From: Datura wrightii
Lineage: Eukaryota > Streptophyta > Magnoliopsida > Solanales > Solanaceae
DNA length: 64,000 bases
Assembly: GCA_035772735.1 (NCBI GenBank)
Contig: JASDFA010000020.1
Span: 104,188,001-104,252,000 of the forward strand
Direction of reading: 5' to 3'
Numbering within the stretch: the first letter of the stretch is position 1; each line of letters starts with the position of its first letter. Position numbers and translations under genes: made by a program. The notes beneath the pieces are model-generated. The model saw nothing but the letters and a program-made list of their open reading frames with translations. It was not told the origin of the DNA and ran no database searches. Positions 38,101-49,700 of the stretch are shown piece after piece.

Positions 38101-38506
38101 AGGCATAGGGGACTGATTCCCAAATATGATGGCCCATTCGAGGTGGTGCAGAAGATAGGCACAGTTGCTTATAAGATGAAGTTGCCGGAGAGGTTGAAAA
38201 TTCATCCTACTTTCCATTTTAGGGTTTTGAAGCCTTATTTTGCAGATCATGCAGATCCGGACAGGCACAAAGTCAAGAGGGCTCCTCCTGTGGTGCACAC
38301 ACAGTTTGAAGAGGAGATTGAACAGGTTCTGGATCACCGGGTGCTAGGCATGAGCAAGACGAACAGGAGGACAGAATTCTTGTTTCATTAGAAAGGCAAG
38401 TTCGTGGCGGATGCGACTTGGGAGAAGAGTTCAAAACTATGGCAGTTTGAGAAGAAGCTGGAGGACTATCTTAAGATGGCCTGGACGAGGACGTCGAGTT
38501 CAACTA
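35144..38506 (+). pseudogene. Family B pol, decayed (protease to chromodomain)
   Basis: It begins at the protease (MIAMVDIGTTHTFV, the DTG triad reading DIG) only 20 bp from the start of A gag on the other strand. RT (about 35600-36290) keeps LDLRSGYWQVRIVEGD and YLDD. RNase H, a good integrase block of 164 codons (37074-37568, with HPGVERML and CLVCQLDKSE) and a chromodomain (DHRVLGMSKTNRRTEFLFH then WEKSSKLWQFEKKLEDYL) follow. Breaks: TAA at 35805, frame change near 35820, TAG at 36286 (shared by plus-strand B copies), TAG at 36364, TAA at 36721, the shared lesion at 37566, and TAA at 37802. No gag of its own precedes it. Confidence 0.88.
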
Positions 38507-38603
38507 GTGGGGGTGGTTTGTTAGACCCTCAAGCTGGAACTTGACGAATATCGGCAGTGGCAATGCCAAGGAGGCACTATCTTGGCATGGCAACATGATC
38601 GGT
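38507..38603 (+). repeat. Family B polypurine tract and U3 stub at the palindrome centre
   Basis: GTGGGGGTGGTT (38507-38518) is followed by TGTTAGACCC, which looks like the start of family B's own LTR. Only about 85 bp of it remain before the sequence turns into inverted B integrase at 38604 (CATGTTGAACAAAGC). The same stub recurs at 54603-54684. Together with the B integrase C-terminus and chromodomain (from about 37640) it forms the unpaired loop of the large palindrome. Confidence 0.7.
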
Positions 38604-40980
38604 CCCCATCATGTTGAACAAAGCTGTCCAAAACTGACCTGTAAATCTAGCATCCCTATCACTCACAATGTCATCTGGCACACCAAACAGCTTAACCACA
38701 TGTCTATAAAATAAATCAGCAGCTATTTCGGACGAACAAACAATTGGGGCAGCAATAAAAATAGAGTACTTTGAAAACCTGTCTACAACCACCATAATAG
38801 ATGCCTTATCGTACACCTTTAGAAACCCAAAAATAAAGTCCATTGACACGGACATCCATGGCCGTTCAGGAATCGGAAGAGGCTGCAACAAACCTGCTTC
38901 CTTCTTGCGCTCAGATTTGTCTAACTGGCACAGTAGATAAGTCTTCACGTAAGCTTCAACATCGTCTTCCATCTTTGGCCAATAATATACACGGGATAGA
39001 AAGGCTAACATCCGCACCACACCCGAATGACCAGCCCATATAGTGTCATGCGCCTCTTTCATCATTTCTCTACGTAGTCCACCACCTTGAGGTACGACGA
39101 TCCTACCCCCTTTGAAATAAAGAAGATCATCCTTGATCGAGTACCTCCTAACTATCCCTTCTTTCACTTGACTCATCCATTTCACATATAATGAGTCATT
39201 AGCAGCACAAATTCTGATTTTATCAATAAAATTAGTTTCAATTCTAGAAATTTAAAACACAGCAGCAAGTACCTCTTTCCGGCTCAAGGCATCAGCAACT
39301 TGATTGTGCCTTCCCGGCTTACGTTCCCACATGAAATCATACTCTGCCAGGAATTCCTGCTATTGTGGTTACTTCGAACTTAGCTTGCATTTAGTCTTGA
39401 AGAATGTATTAGCCACATTATCTGTCTGCACCACAAAGCGTGTGCCTAGCAAATACACTCTCCATGTCTGCAAGCAAAGCACAACAGCAACCATCTCCTT
39501 TTCGTGAGTCGAATACCGCTGCTCAGCTTCATTTAATTTCCTACTTTCATAGGAAACTGGATGCCCTTCCTGCACAAGAACACCTCCAACAGCCTTGTCA
39601 GATGCATCTATATGCACCTCAAATGGCAACTTGAAATCATGCAGCTTTAAGATAGGTTCCGATGCTACTACTTCCTTCAACAATCGGAATGCAGCTTCAC
39701 ACTTCTCGGACCATTCCCACTTAACATCTTTCTTCAGCAAATCTGTTAAGGCGACTACCCTCTTGGAATAGCCTGAAATGAACTTGCGGTAATAATTAGC
39801 CAGCCCTAAAAATGACCGCAACTCTTTAACGCCACTGGGTGCCTGCCAATCCGCGATTGCCTGCACCTTCTTTGGGTCCATCCGCACTTGATTCTGACTC
39901 ACCAAGTGCCTAAGGAACTTGATTTCTTTTTGAGCAAATTCACACTTCTCCATCTTCACATAGAGTTTGTACTCCCTCAAATGAGACAGCACTTTGCTCA
40001 AATGCATCAAGTGTTCATCAAGAGAGAAACTATAAATAACAATGTCGTCTAAGTAAACTACAATAAAATAATCAAGATACTCAAACAACACGTCATTCAT
40101 TAAATTACAGAAAGTGGCTGGGCATTAGTTAGCCCAAACGACATTACAAGAAACTCATATGAGCCATACCTAGTTACACAAGTAGTTTTAGGCTCATCAC
40201 CCTCTGCTATTCTTACCTGCCAATAACCAGACCTAAGATCCAGCTTAGTAAACCAGCATGCCTTGCTCAGCCTGTCCATCAAGTCTTGCACCAGCGGCAC
40301 CGGATATTTGTTCTTCACAGTCACTTTGTTCAATGCCGTATAGTCCACGCACATCCTCAAGGATCCGTCCTGCTTCTTTTGGAACAAAACAGGAGCACCA
40401 TACGGAGCCTTTGAAGGCTGAATTAGTCTGGCATCCAGCAACTCATTCAATTGTTTGCGCAATTTAGCCAACTCCATAGGAGCCATCCGATAAGGAGCCT
40501 GGGCAGGGGAAACTGATCCTAGCAGCAACTCTATCTTGTGATCAATATCCCTTCTTGGTGGCAGCATCTTAGGCAACTCTGGGGGCATCACATCAGCATA
40601 CTCTTTCAGCAATTCTGCAACAGAATCGAGCACCTCAACCTTCACATATGGTTTGATCTAAACCATGGCAGCAAGAAAGGTTTGATCTCCCTTCTTCAAT
40701 CCTTTCTCGGCACTAATAGCAGAAATAATAGGTGTCTTGTACTTCTTCACTTTCTCAACCTCTCCATAAGGATGAACAGCCTTGATGAAACTCGGTATCT
40801 TGTCGTCCATCAGCATCAACCCATCCAAATGAGGGAATGGAACAAACTGATACTTCTTCAAAAAATCAACTCCAAGTATCAATTCAAAGTCTCCCAGGGG
40901 CATCACCATCAAATTATGCTTTCCAGTCCACTGTCCAAGGACCATGGAAACATCATATGCCATTCCCACAATCGCTTGTG
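38604..40980 (-). pseudogene. Family B pol, inverted arm, truncated at both ends
   Basis: Reading right to left from 40980: the end of protease (GMAYDVSMVLGQWTGKHNL), RT (40645-39900) with MCVDYTALNKVTVKNKYP and YLDD near 40060, RNase H (about 39750-39400), integrase zinc domain (about 39150-38950) and core with VVDRFSKYS and SDRDARFTGQF, then loss of the rest of integrase at 38604. It keeps several older states (YLDYF, an Arg-Glu run without the TAG found in plus-strand B). The protease N-terminus is deleted at the junction with A gag. Frame breaks lie near 40100, 40655 and 39370. Confidence 0.88.
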
Positions 40981-43900
40981 CTCCACAAGGCAGTAGCCAA
41001 TTCTGGCCAAAGAAAATGAAGATCTTAAGGCGGAGGTGATGGTGCTCCACAAGGCAGTAGCCAATTCTGGCCGGGTTGTCGAGGAGCAAGCTGCCAAGAT
41101 TAAAATCCCAGAACCAAAGTCGTTTGATGGGATTCAGGGCACCAAGGAACTTCAAATTTTTTTGTGGGACATGGAACATTATTTTACTTCTGCTCATGTT
41201 CCTGAAAATGACAGGTTGACGATGGCAGTTCGCTATTTCAGAGGGGATGCGATTCTGTGGTGGCGCACCAAAAATGTTGATGATGTTAGCGCAGGCAGGC
41301 CCTAGGTTGAGACATGGGCGCAGTTCCGGGAGGCGCTAAGAGATAAATGTTTGCCTAGCAATTCGTCTTGGGCTGCTAGGGAAAGGCTGAAATGCTTGAG
41401 ACAGGTCGGTTCAATTCGTGAGTATGTCAAGGACTTTTCTTCCTTGTTTCTAGACATCCAAAATATGTCAGACGAGGAAAAGAGGCATAACTTCATTTCT
41501 GCGATGCAAGGCTGGGCGCAGAATGAGTTGCGTCGGCAGAAAGTGCAAGATCTGTCGAGTGCAATTGCGGCTGCTGATGTTTGATTGATTTTCATTCAAA
41601 AGTGTGCTTTCTGACCCTACTCCCACGGCTAGGGCAAAGAAAAGGGAGAATGGGAAAGACTAGAAGAAGGATCATCGAAAATCCGAGGGAAATGACGAAG
41701 ACAAGGGAAAAGTTGTGGCTGCTTCATCCAAAAATGACAGGCCAGTGAGTGAGACGGTCTACTGGACGTGCCAAAAACCAGGGCATCAGGCACGAAACTA
41801 TCCCAATCAAGCAAAGGTGAATGCTCTTCTTGCTGAAGAAGAGAGTGTGGCAAAAAAGGGGGAAGTTGCTGAACACGTTGGTGGCAAACGTGGCAGAACA
41901 GGTTGATGAAGAAGAAGATGTCGCTGATTTAGTTGCTCTTGTGAATGCTGCAGATTCTGTGGAAGACTTGACAGACGCTTAGTCCAATCTGATGTATGTG
42001 GAAGTTATGATTGGGGAATGACCGGTACTCATACGTTTTTTGCGACCAAGACAGTCAAGGAATACGGGCTGAGGGTGACTTAATATGAAACAAAGATGAA
42101 GGCTATAAACTCACCAGCACAACCTACTCTTGGACAGGCGCTGGACGTGTCGCTGAGTATAGGACACTGGTCAGGTTTGCATAATTTGACAGTGGTGCCG
42201 CTTGATGATTTTAATCTCATGCTTGGGATTAATTTTATGAGGAAGTATAAAGTTGCTCCAATTCCTCATATTGATGGTTTGATGTTTACGGGTGAAAAAA
42301 ATCCTGGCTTTGTCAAGGGGATCAACCCATGTGAAGCAAGAAGTAGTAATTCAAAGAACACATGGATTGCTGAGTTGGTGTCGGCTGCTGCATTTGACAA
42401 AGGCTTGAAGAGCAGTGAGACTGCTTACCTCGCTGCCTTGGTGGAAGTCAAGCCAAATTTGCAGATGGAAGTCCCTGATGATGTTGCAGAGTTGTTGGGA
42501 AAATTCAAAGATTTGATGCCGCCTGAACTGCCTAGACAGTTGCCGCCGAGGAGGGAAATAGACCACAAAATTGAGTTGCTGCCAGGGTCTGTGCCTCCAG
42601 CACGCCCTTCTTACCATATGTCTCCTTTGGAGTTGGCTGAATTAAGGAAGCAGATTGATGAACTGCTTGCAGGTGGCCTCATCCAGCCTTCGAAGGCTCC
42701 ATTTGGCGGACCAGTCCTTTTCCAAAAGAAGCAGGATGGCTCTTTGAGGATGTGTGTGGATTATAGGGCGCTGAACAAGGTAACTGTGAAGAACAAGTAC
42801 CCGTTGCCGCTGATCCAAGATTTACTTGATATGCTGTCTAAGGCTAGTTTCTTTAGTAAGTTATACTTGAGGTCAGGATATTGGCAGGTTCGCATAGCCG
42901 AGGCGGATTCCCCAAAGACCACTTGTGTAACTAGATACGGTAGCTTTGAATTCCTTGTAACGCTGTTTGGGCTGACTAATGCCCCGCTACCTTTTGCAAC
43001 TTAATGAATAATGTTCTTTATGACTATCTTGATGACTTTGTAGTAGTATACTTAGATGACATAGTCATTTATAGTAGGTCTATTGAAGATCATTTTCTGC
43101 ATTTAGAGAAGGTGTTGCAACACCTTAGAGATTTCCAACTCTATGTGAAAATGGAAAAGTGTGAGTTTACTCAAGGGGAGATCAAATTCTTGGGACACTT
43201 GGTTAACAAAAACCAGGTCCGAATGGATCTCAAAAAGGTGCAGGCTATTGTTGATTGGCAGGCACCAAGCGGGGTAAAAGAATTGAGATCGTTTTTGGGT
43301 TTTGCAAACTACTACCAGAAATTTATTGCTGGCTATTCCAGGAAGGCTGCCCCATTGAAAAATTTGCTGAAGAAAAATGTCAAGTGGACTTGGACAGATG
43401 AATGTGCAAAGGCTTTCACTGCCTTGAAGGAGGCCATAGCATTCGAGCCAATCCTAAGGCTGCTAGATTTTTATATGCCGTTTGAGGTCCACACTGATGC
43501 ATCAGATTTTACTGTTGGCGGTGTGCTGGTCCAAGAAGGTCATCCGGTAGCGTTTGAGAGCAGAAAATTGAATGCCGCGGAGCAATGGTATTCTGCCCAT
43601 GAGAAGGAAATGGTTGTTGTGATCCATTGCCTTCAAGTTTGAAGAGTGTACTTGCTTGGAATGATGTTTATTGTCTGGAAGAACAATGTGGCCAATACTT
43701 ACTTCAAGACTCAACAGAAATTGAGTCCAAAGCAGGCTCGGTGGCAGGAGATGTTAGCTAAATATGACTTCGTGTGGGTGCACAAACCCGGTAGGGAAAA
43801 CCATGTTGCTGATGCGTTGAGTCGCAAAGAGGTATTTGCTGTTGTTTATTCGCTCACTAGAATTGAATCTGATTTACTTGATACAATTAAACTATGTGCT

Positions 43901-45331
43901 GCGAGTGATCCATTATATGTGAAGTTGATGGATCAAGTGAGGGATGGAACTGTTAGGCGGTATAGGATCGAGGACGATCTGCTGCGTTTCAAAGGGGGGA
44001 GAATCGTGTTACCCCAAGGTGAAGGTTCTCGTCGGACTTTGATGAAGGAGACGCATGATGCTGCTTACGCTGGTCATCCGGGTGTTGAGAGGATGATGAC
44101 ATTGCAATCCCGAAGTTATTTCTGGCCGAAAATAGAGGATGACATTGAGGCCTATGTCAAAACATATCTTGTATGTCAGCTTGACAAGTCTGAACGGAAG
44201 AAGGAAGTAGGTTTGCTACAACCTCTACCGGTTGCTGAACGTCCTTGGGCTTCCGTTTCTATGCATTTCATTAGCGGATTTCCAAAGGTTGATGGTAAGG
44301 CGTCAATCATGGTGGTGGTAGACAGATTCTTGAAGTATGGGGTATTAATTGCTGCTCCAACTCTATGTTCCTCAGAGATAGCTGCTGACTTGTTTATAAG
44401 CATGTGATAAAGTATTTTGGTGTTCCAACCGATATTATGAGTGATAGAGATGCTCGATTTACTAGCCGTTTTTGGACTGCTTTGTTCAAAATGATGGGTA
44501 CAGGTTTGAAATTCTCGACTGCAAATCATCCACAAACTAATGGACAAACCGAAAGAATCAATCATCTGCTTGAGGAGTACTTCAGGCACTATGTGACTGT
44601 GAGTCAGAGAAATTGGGTAGAGTTGCTGGATAGTGCACAATTTTGCTATATCTTGCACAGGTCGTCGGCTACGGAGATGAGTCCTTTCGAGATTGTGTTG
44701 GTTAGGCAGCCTGACATGCCACTTGAAGTTGCTAAGAAAAAATCTCAGGGCAAGTTTCCTACCGCTTACAGGTATGCCGTGACAAGCAAGAGTTGCTGGC
44801 TGAGGCGCAAGGCAGTTTGCGAAAAGCTTCCAAGCGAATGAAGAAGTATGCTGAAAAGCATCACGGTGGATTTCTACTTTCAGGTTGGTGACAAGGTGTT
44901 GCTTAAATTAACACCTCAAATATAGAAGAAGATCAGTAGAAAGACGAGACATCATGGGCTAATTCCAAAGTTCGACTGTCCCTTTGAAGTCGTAGAGAAG
45001 GTTGGTGCAGTGGCTTACCGGTTGAATCTGCCGGAACGGCTGAAGGTGCATCCTACTTTCCATGTGAGTTACTTGAAGCCTCTTAATGAAGATGCTGTGG
45101 ATCCAGCAAGGGAGATGGCCAGACGTGCTCCTCCAGATGTGAGACAATAGTATGAGGAGACAATAGAGAAGATTCTGGACCACCAGACCTTGGGGCGAAG
45201 CAAGAAGAATAGGTAGAATGGAAAGACAAACCCGAATGTGATGCGACTTGGGAAAAGGGGCGTCTTTGTGGTAGTTTGAAGACCATATCAAGGCTTTCTT
45301 AGATTCTTCCTCGTCGAGGACAATGAGCTAA
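40981..45331 (+). pseudogene. Family A gag-pol, plus-strand arm, decayed
   Basis: Gag is entered in its N-terminal part after a 64 bp duplication (41042-41072 repeats 40978-41008). It continues with WDMEHYFTSAHVPENDRL, a zinc-knuckle remnant CQKPGHQARNY in which the last Cys is Tyr (about 41800), and a damaged protease region (42020-42040). A good segment of 302 codons (42096-43004) ends in RT at FGLTNAPLPF, followed by YLDD (43053), RNase H, the stop TGA 43640-43642, the integrase zinc domain and core (43646-44407, then 44404-44841) and a chromodomain-like tail to TAA 45329-45331. In the integrase core MDF reads MHF at the first catalytic Asp. The TAG near 44924 and the one-base loss near 44774 match the other plus-strand A copies. 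Confidence 0.9.
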
Positions 45332-45334
45332 TCT

Positions 45335-45346
45335 GGTGGGGGAAGT
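45335..45346 (+). other. Polypurine tract, family A (plus strand)
   Basis: GGTGGGGGAAGT lies just after TAA 45329-45331 and one base before TGTTAGCCCC. Because no full LTR follows on this strand, the tract is an inverted relic rather than a working primer site. Confidence 0.75.
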
Positions 45347-45347
45347 T

Positions 45348-46008
45348 TGTTAGCCCCTTGACTTGATCGTAAGGCCTTGTGCCGAGGACAAGGCAAGGCT
45401 TGCAGGAAAATGGGCATGACAAAGCATTTACTTGATGGACCTTGGCATGAATCAATGTTGCTGATGGAACCGTTATGACATTATGGCAGACCAACCGGGC
45501 ATACGCAGGTGTAGGTCAGCAAGGGCAAGCACGGGTCGGCAGACTTGGGCATTAGGCAGGTGGTGTAGATGCCAAATCAATGATAATGACGGCAAGGCTG
45601 ATACGGGAAATGGCATGGCATTGCGGTGGCATAGAAAGACAACGGGCGGATGTGAGCCAGGCGAGATGTTTGAAAGGAAACTTGGCAATGGACGGCTGTG
45701 CGGAGCAGCCGAGGCAGGCATGCGCTGGCACGAAGACTTGGCGCGCAGACATGGCGCCAAGGTAGGCAAGGGCGCGCGCAGGCATGGTGCGAAGAAGGCA
45801 ACACACGCGTGCACGCGCGCAAGGCATGCACAGCATATGCGGGCGGTTGGGCAGTTTTCTAGAATCTGGGCGCCTCTGGCCTAGTCAGTAATGGCAGTTG
45901 TAACTTTCAAAATTTTTAATTCGAATTTCCTATCAGTTGGCGATTTCAACTGAATTTAGGAGGCAGTTTTGTAAGCCATGTGGCATGGGGTGTGGGCTAA
46001 TTTAAAAC
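45348..46008 (+). repeat. Partial family A U3, inverted partner of the neighbouring LTR
   Basis: About 661 bp from TGTTAGCCCC to GCTAATTTAAAA, then the minus-strand PBS. It pairs with the U3 of the adjacent minus-strand LTR (46100-46724), with the PBS and U5 between them as a loop. It contains the GC-rich, CG-dense block at about 45700-45840. No coding function is supported. Confidence 0.75.
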
Positions 46009-46009
46009 C

Positions 46010-46023
46010 TGGCTCTGATGCCA
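46010..46023 (-). other. Primer binding site, initiator-Met tRNA type, one mismatch
   Basis: The minus strand reads TGGCATCAGAGCCA, two bases from the LTR end. The C at the fourth base replaces the T of the consensus TGGTATCAGAGC. Confidence 0.8.
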
Positions 46024-46025
46024 GT

Positions 46026-46724
46026 TGTTACAGGGTCAATTTTTGTTTTACGCAACACTCTTGACACTGCACGACACTCACACGCACACAGCTGCTATGA
46101 TAGGCATTTTGAATTTATAATTCGGAAGTTACAACTGCCCTTGTTGACTAGGCCAGAGGCGCCCAGATTCCAGGAAATTGCCCAACCACCTGCATGTGTT
46201 GAGCATGCCTTCAGCGCGTGCGCGCGTGCGTCAGCCCTTGGCGCCTTCGCGCGCCTTGGTGCCAACCGTGCGCGCCTCGCCAGCTTCATGCCATACCTGC
46301 ATGCGCTCTTGCCTGCCTTCATGCCATGTCTGCGCGCCAAGTCTTCATGCCGGTGTATGTCTGCCTCGGCTGCTCCGCATAGCCATCCATGGCCTAGTTT
46401 CCTTGCCAATGCCTCACCTAGGTCACATCCGCCCGTTGTCTTTCTATGCCACGGCAATGCCATGCCATTGCCCGTGTCAGCCTTGCCTTCATCATCATCG
46501 ACTTGGCATCTAGGCCACCTGCCTAGTGCCCAAGTCTGCCGACCCGTGCCTGCCCTTGTCGATCTGCGCATGCCCGGTTGGTCTGCCACAATGCCATCAT
46601 GGTTCCATCAGCAACATAGACTCATGCCAAGGCCTATCATGTAAATGCCCTATCATGCCCATTTTTCCGCAAGCCTTTCCTTGCCCTCGGCACAAGGTCC
46701 TACGATCAAGTCAAGGGGCTAACA
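46026..46724 (-). repeat. Family A LTR shared by units I and II, internally deleted
   Basis: The ends TGTTACAGGG and CTAACA are intact, but it is only 699 bp long against 1000 bp at 62390-63389. About 300 bp are missing near 46100, where CTATGA joins TAGGCATTTTG. The missing part holds both TATA-like motifs and the likely R region, so this LTR should be unable to start or end transcripts normally. It serves as 3' LTR for the unit to its right and 5' LTR for the unit to its left. Confidence 0.85.
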
Positions 46725-46740
46725 AACTTCCCCGACCAGA

Positions 46741-49700
46741 TTAGCTCATCGTCCTCGACGAGGCAGAATCTAAGTAAGCCTTGATCTGGTATTCAAACTG
46801 CCAAAAAGAATCCCCTTTCTCCCAAGTCGCATCACATTCAGTTTTGTCTTTTCATTGAATCAGAAACTCTGTTCGCCTATTCTTCTTGCTTTTCCCCAAG
46901 GTCCGGTGGTCCAGAATCTTCTCAATCTCCTCATACTGTTGTCTCACAACCGGAGGAGCACGTCTGGCCATCGCCCTTGATGGATCCTCAACATCTTCAT
47001 GATAGGGCTTCAAGTAACTCCCATGAAAAGTAGGATGCACCTTCAGCCGTTCCGGCAGATTCAACCGGTAAGCCACTGCGCCAACCTTCTCTACGACTTC
47101 AAAGGGACCGTCGTACTTTGGAATCAGCGTATGATGTCTTGTCTTTCTACTGATCTTCTTCCAGATTTGAGGTGTTAATTTCAGCAACACCTTATCACCA
47201 ATCTGAAAGTCCAATGCACGGCGATGCTTTTCCGCATACTTCTTCATTCGCTTGGCAGCTTTCCACAAACTGTCTTGCGCCTCACCTAGCAACTCTTGCT
47301 TGTCACGTGCATACCTGTAAGCGGCAGGACACTTGCCTTGAGATTTTTTCTTAGCAACTTCAAGTGGCGTGTCAGGCTGCCTGCCCAACACAATCTCGAA
47401 AGGACTCATCTCCGTAGTCGATGACCTGTGCAAGTTAGAGCAAAACTGTGCACTATCGAACAACGCTACCCAATTCTTCTGACTCGCAGTCACATAGTGC
47501 CTCAAGTACTCCTCAAGCAAATGATTGATTCTCTCGATCTTTCCATCAGTGTGTGGATGATTTGCTGTCGAGAATTTCAAATATGTACCCATTAATTTGA
47601 ACAAAGCAATCCAAAAATGGCCAGTATATCGACCATCTCTATCACTCACAATGTCGGTTGGAACACAAAAATACTTTATCACATGCTTATAAAACAATTC
47701 AGCAGCTATCTCCAAGGAACATAGAGTTGGAGCAGCAATGAATACACCATACTTCGAGAATCTGTCTACCACCACCATGATTGACGCCTTACCATCAACC
47801 TTTGGAAATCCGCAAATGAAATCCATTGAAACGGAAGCCCAAGGACGTTCAGCAACCGGTAGAGGTTGTAGCAAACCTGCTTCCTTCTTCCGTTCAGATT
47901 TGTCAAGCTGACATACAAGGCAAGTCTTGACATAGGCCTCAATGTCATCCTCCATTTTCGGCCAGAAATAACTTCAGGACAGCAATGCCATCATCCTCTC
48001 AACACCCGGATGACCAGCATAAGAAGCATCATGTGTCTTCCTCATCAAAGTCCGACGCAAACCTGCACCTAGGGGTACCATGATTCTCCCCCCTTTGAAA
48101 TGCAGCAGATCGTCCTCGATCCAATACCGCCTAATAGTTCCATCCCTCACTTTATCCATCAACTTCACATATAATGGATCATGCGTAGCACATAGTTTAA
48201 TTGTATCAAGTAAATCAGATTCAATTCTAGTGAGCGAATAAACAGGAGCAAATACCTCTTCGCGACTCAACGCATCAGTAACCTGGGTTTCCCTGCCGGG
48301 TTTGTGCACCCACACAAAGTCATATTCATCCAGCATCTCCTGCCACCGAGCCTGCTTTGGACTCAACTTCTGTTGAGTCTTTAAGTAAGTATTGGCCACA
48401 TTGTCCGTCCGGACAACAAACTTCATTCCAAGCAAGTACACTCACCAAACTTGAAGGCGATGGATCATAGCAACCATTTCCTTCTCATGGGCAGAATACC
48501 ATTGCTCTGCGGCATTTAATTTCCTGCTCTCAAACGCTATCGGATGACCTTCTTGGACCAGCATATCGCCAACAGCAAAATGTGATGCATCAGTGTGGAC
48601 CTCAAATGGCATGTCAAAATCTGGCAGCATTAGAATTGGCTCAGACACAATGGCCTCCTTCAAGGCAGTAAAAGCCATAGCACACGCATCTGTCCAAGTC
48701 CATTTGACATTTTTCTTCGGCAAATTTGTCAATGGGGCAGCCTTCCAGGAATAGCCAACAATAAATTTTCGGTAGTAGTTTGCCAAACCCAAAAATGATC
48801 TCAATTCTTTTACCCCGCTTGGTGCCTGCCAATCAACAATAGCCTGCACCTTTTGGGATCCATCCGGACCTGGTTTTCGCTAACCAAGTGTCCCAAGAAT
48901 TTGATGTCCCGTTTAGCAAACTCACACATTTCCATTTTCACATAGAGTTGGAAATCTCTAAGGCGTTGCAACACCTTCTCTAAATGCAGCAAATGATCTT
49001 CGATAGTCCTACTATAAATGACTATGTCATCTAAGTATACTACTACAAAGTCATCAAGATAGTCATAAAGAACATTATTCATTAAGTTGCAAAAGGTAGC
49101 CGGGGCATTAGTCAGCCTAAACGGCGTTACAAGGAATTCAAAGCTACCGTATCTAGTTACGCAAGTGCTCTTTGGGGCATCCCCCTCGGCTATGCGAACC
49201 TGCCAAAAGCCCGACCTCAAGTCTAACTTAGTAAAGAAACTAGCCTTAGATAGCCTATCAAATAAATCTTGGATTAGCGGCAACGGGTACTTGTTCTTCA
49301 TAGTTACCTTGTTCTGCGCCCGGTAATCCACGCACATCCTCAAAGATCCATCTTGCTTCTTTTGGAAAAGGACTGGTGCACCAAATGGAGCCTTCGAAGG
49401 CTGGATAAGGCCAGCTGCAAGTTATTCATCAATCTGCTTCCTCAATTCTGTGGTCTATTTCCCTCCTCAGCGGCAACTGTTTAGGCAGTTCAGGCGGCAT
49501 CACATCTTTGAATTTTCCCAGCAACTCTGCAACATCATCAGGGACTTCCATCTGCAAATCTGGCTTGACTTCCACCAAGGCAGCGAGGTAAGTAGTCTCA
49601 CTGCTCTTCAAGCCTTTGTCAAATGCAGCAGCCGACACCAATACAGGAATCCCTGTGTTCTTTGACTTACTACTGCTTGCTTCACATGGGTTGATCCCCT

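Larger units (their letters stand above)
29626..46025 (-). mobile_element. Palindromic gypsy composite unit I (16.4 kb from LTR start to LTR start)
   Basis: On the minus strand: the 5' LTR is the shared one at 46026-46724, PBS 46010-46023, antisense A (45346 down to about 40981), sense B (40980 down to 38604), loop, antisense B (38518 down to 35144), sense A (35124 down to 30600), polypurine tract 30585-30596, 3' LTR 29626-30583. The LTR, PBS and polypurine tract are each where a standard LTR retrotransposon has them, but the interior is two oppositely oriented A-B arms. The left LTR end abuts non-repeated DNA, so this is an outer edge of the array. Confidence 0.8.
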
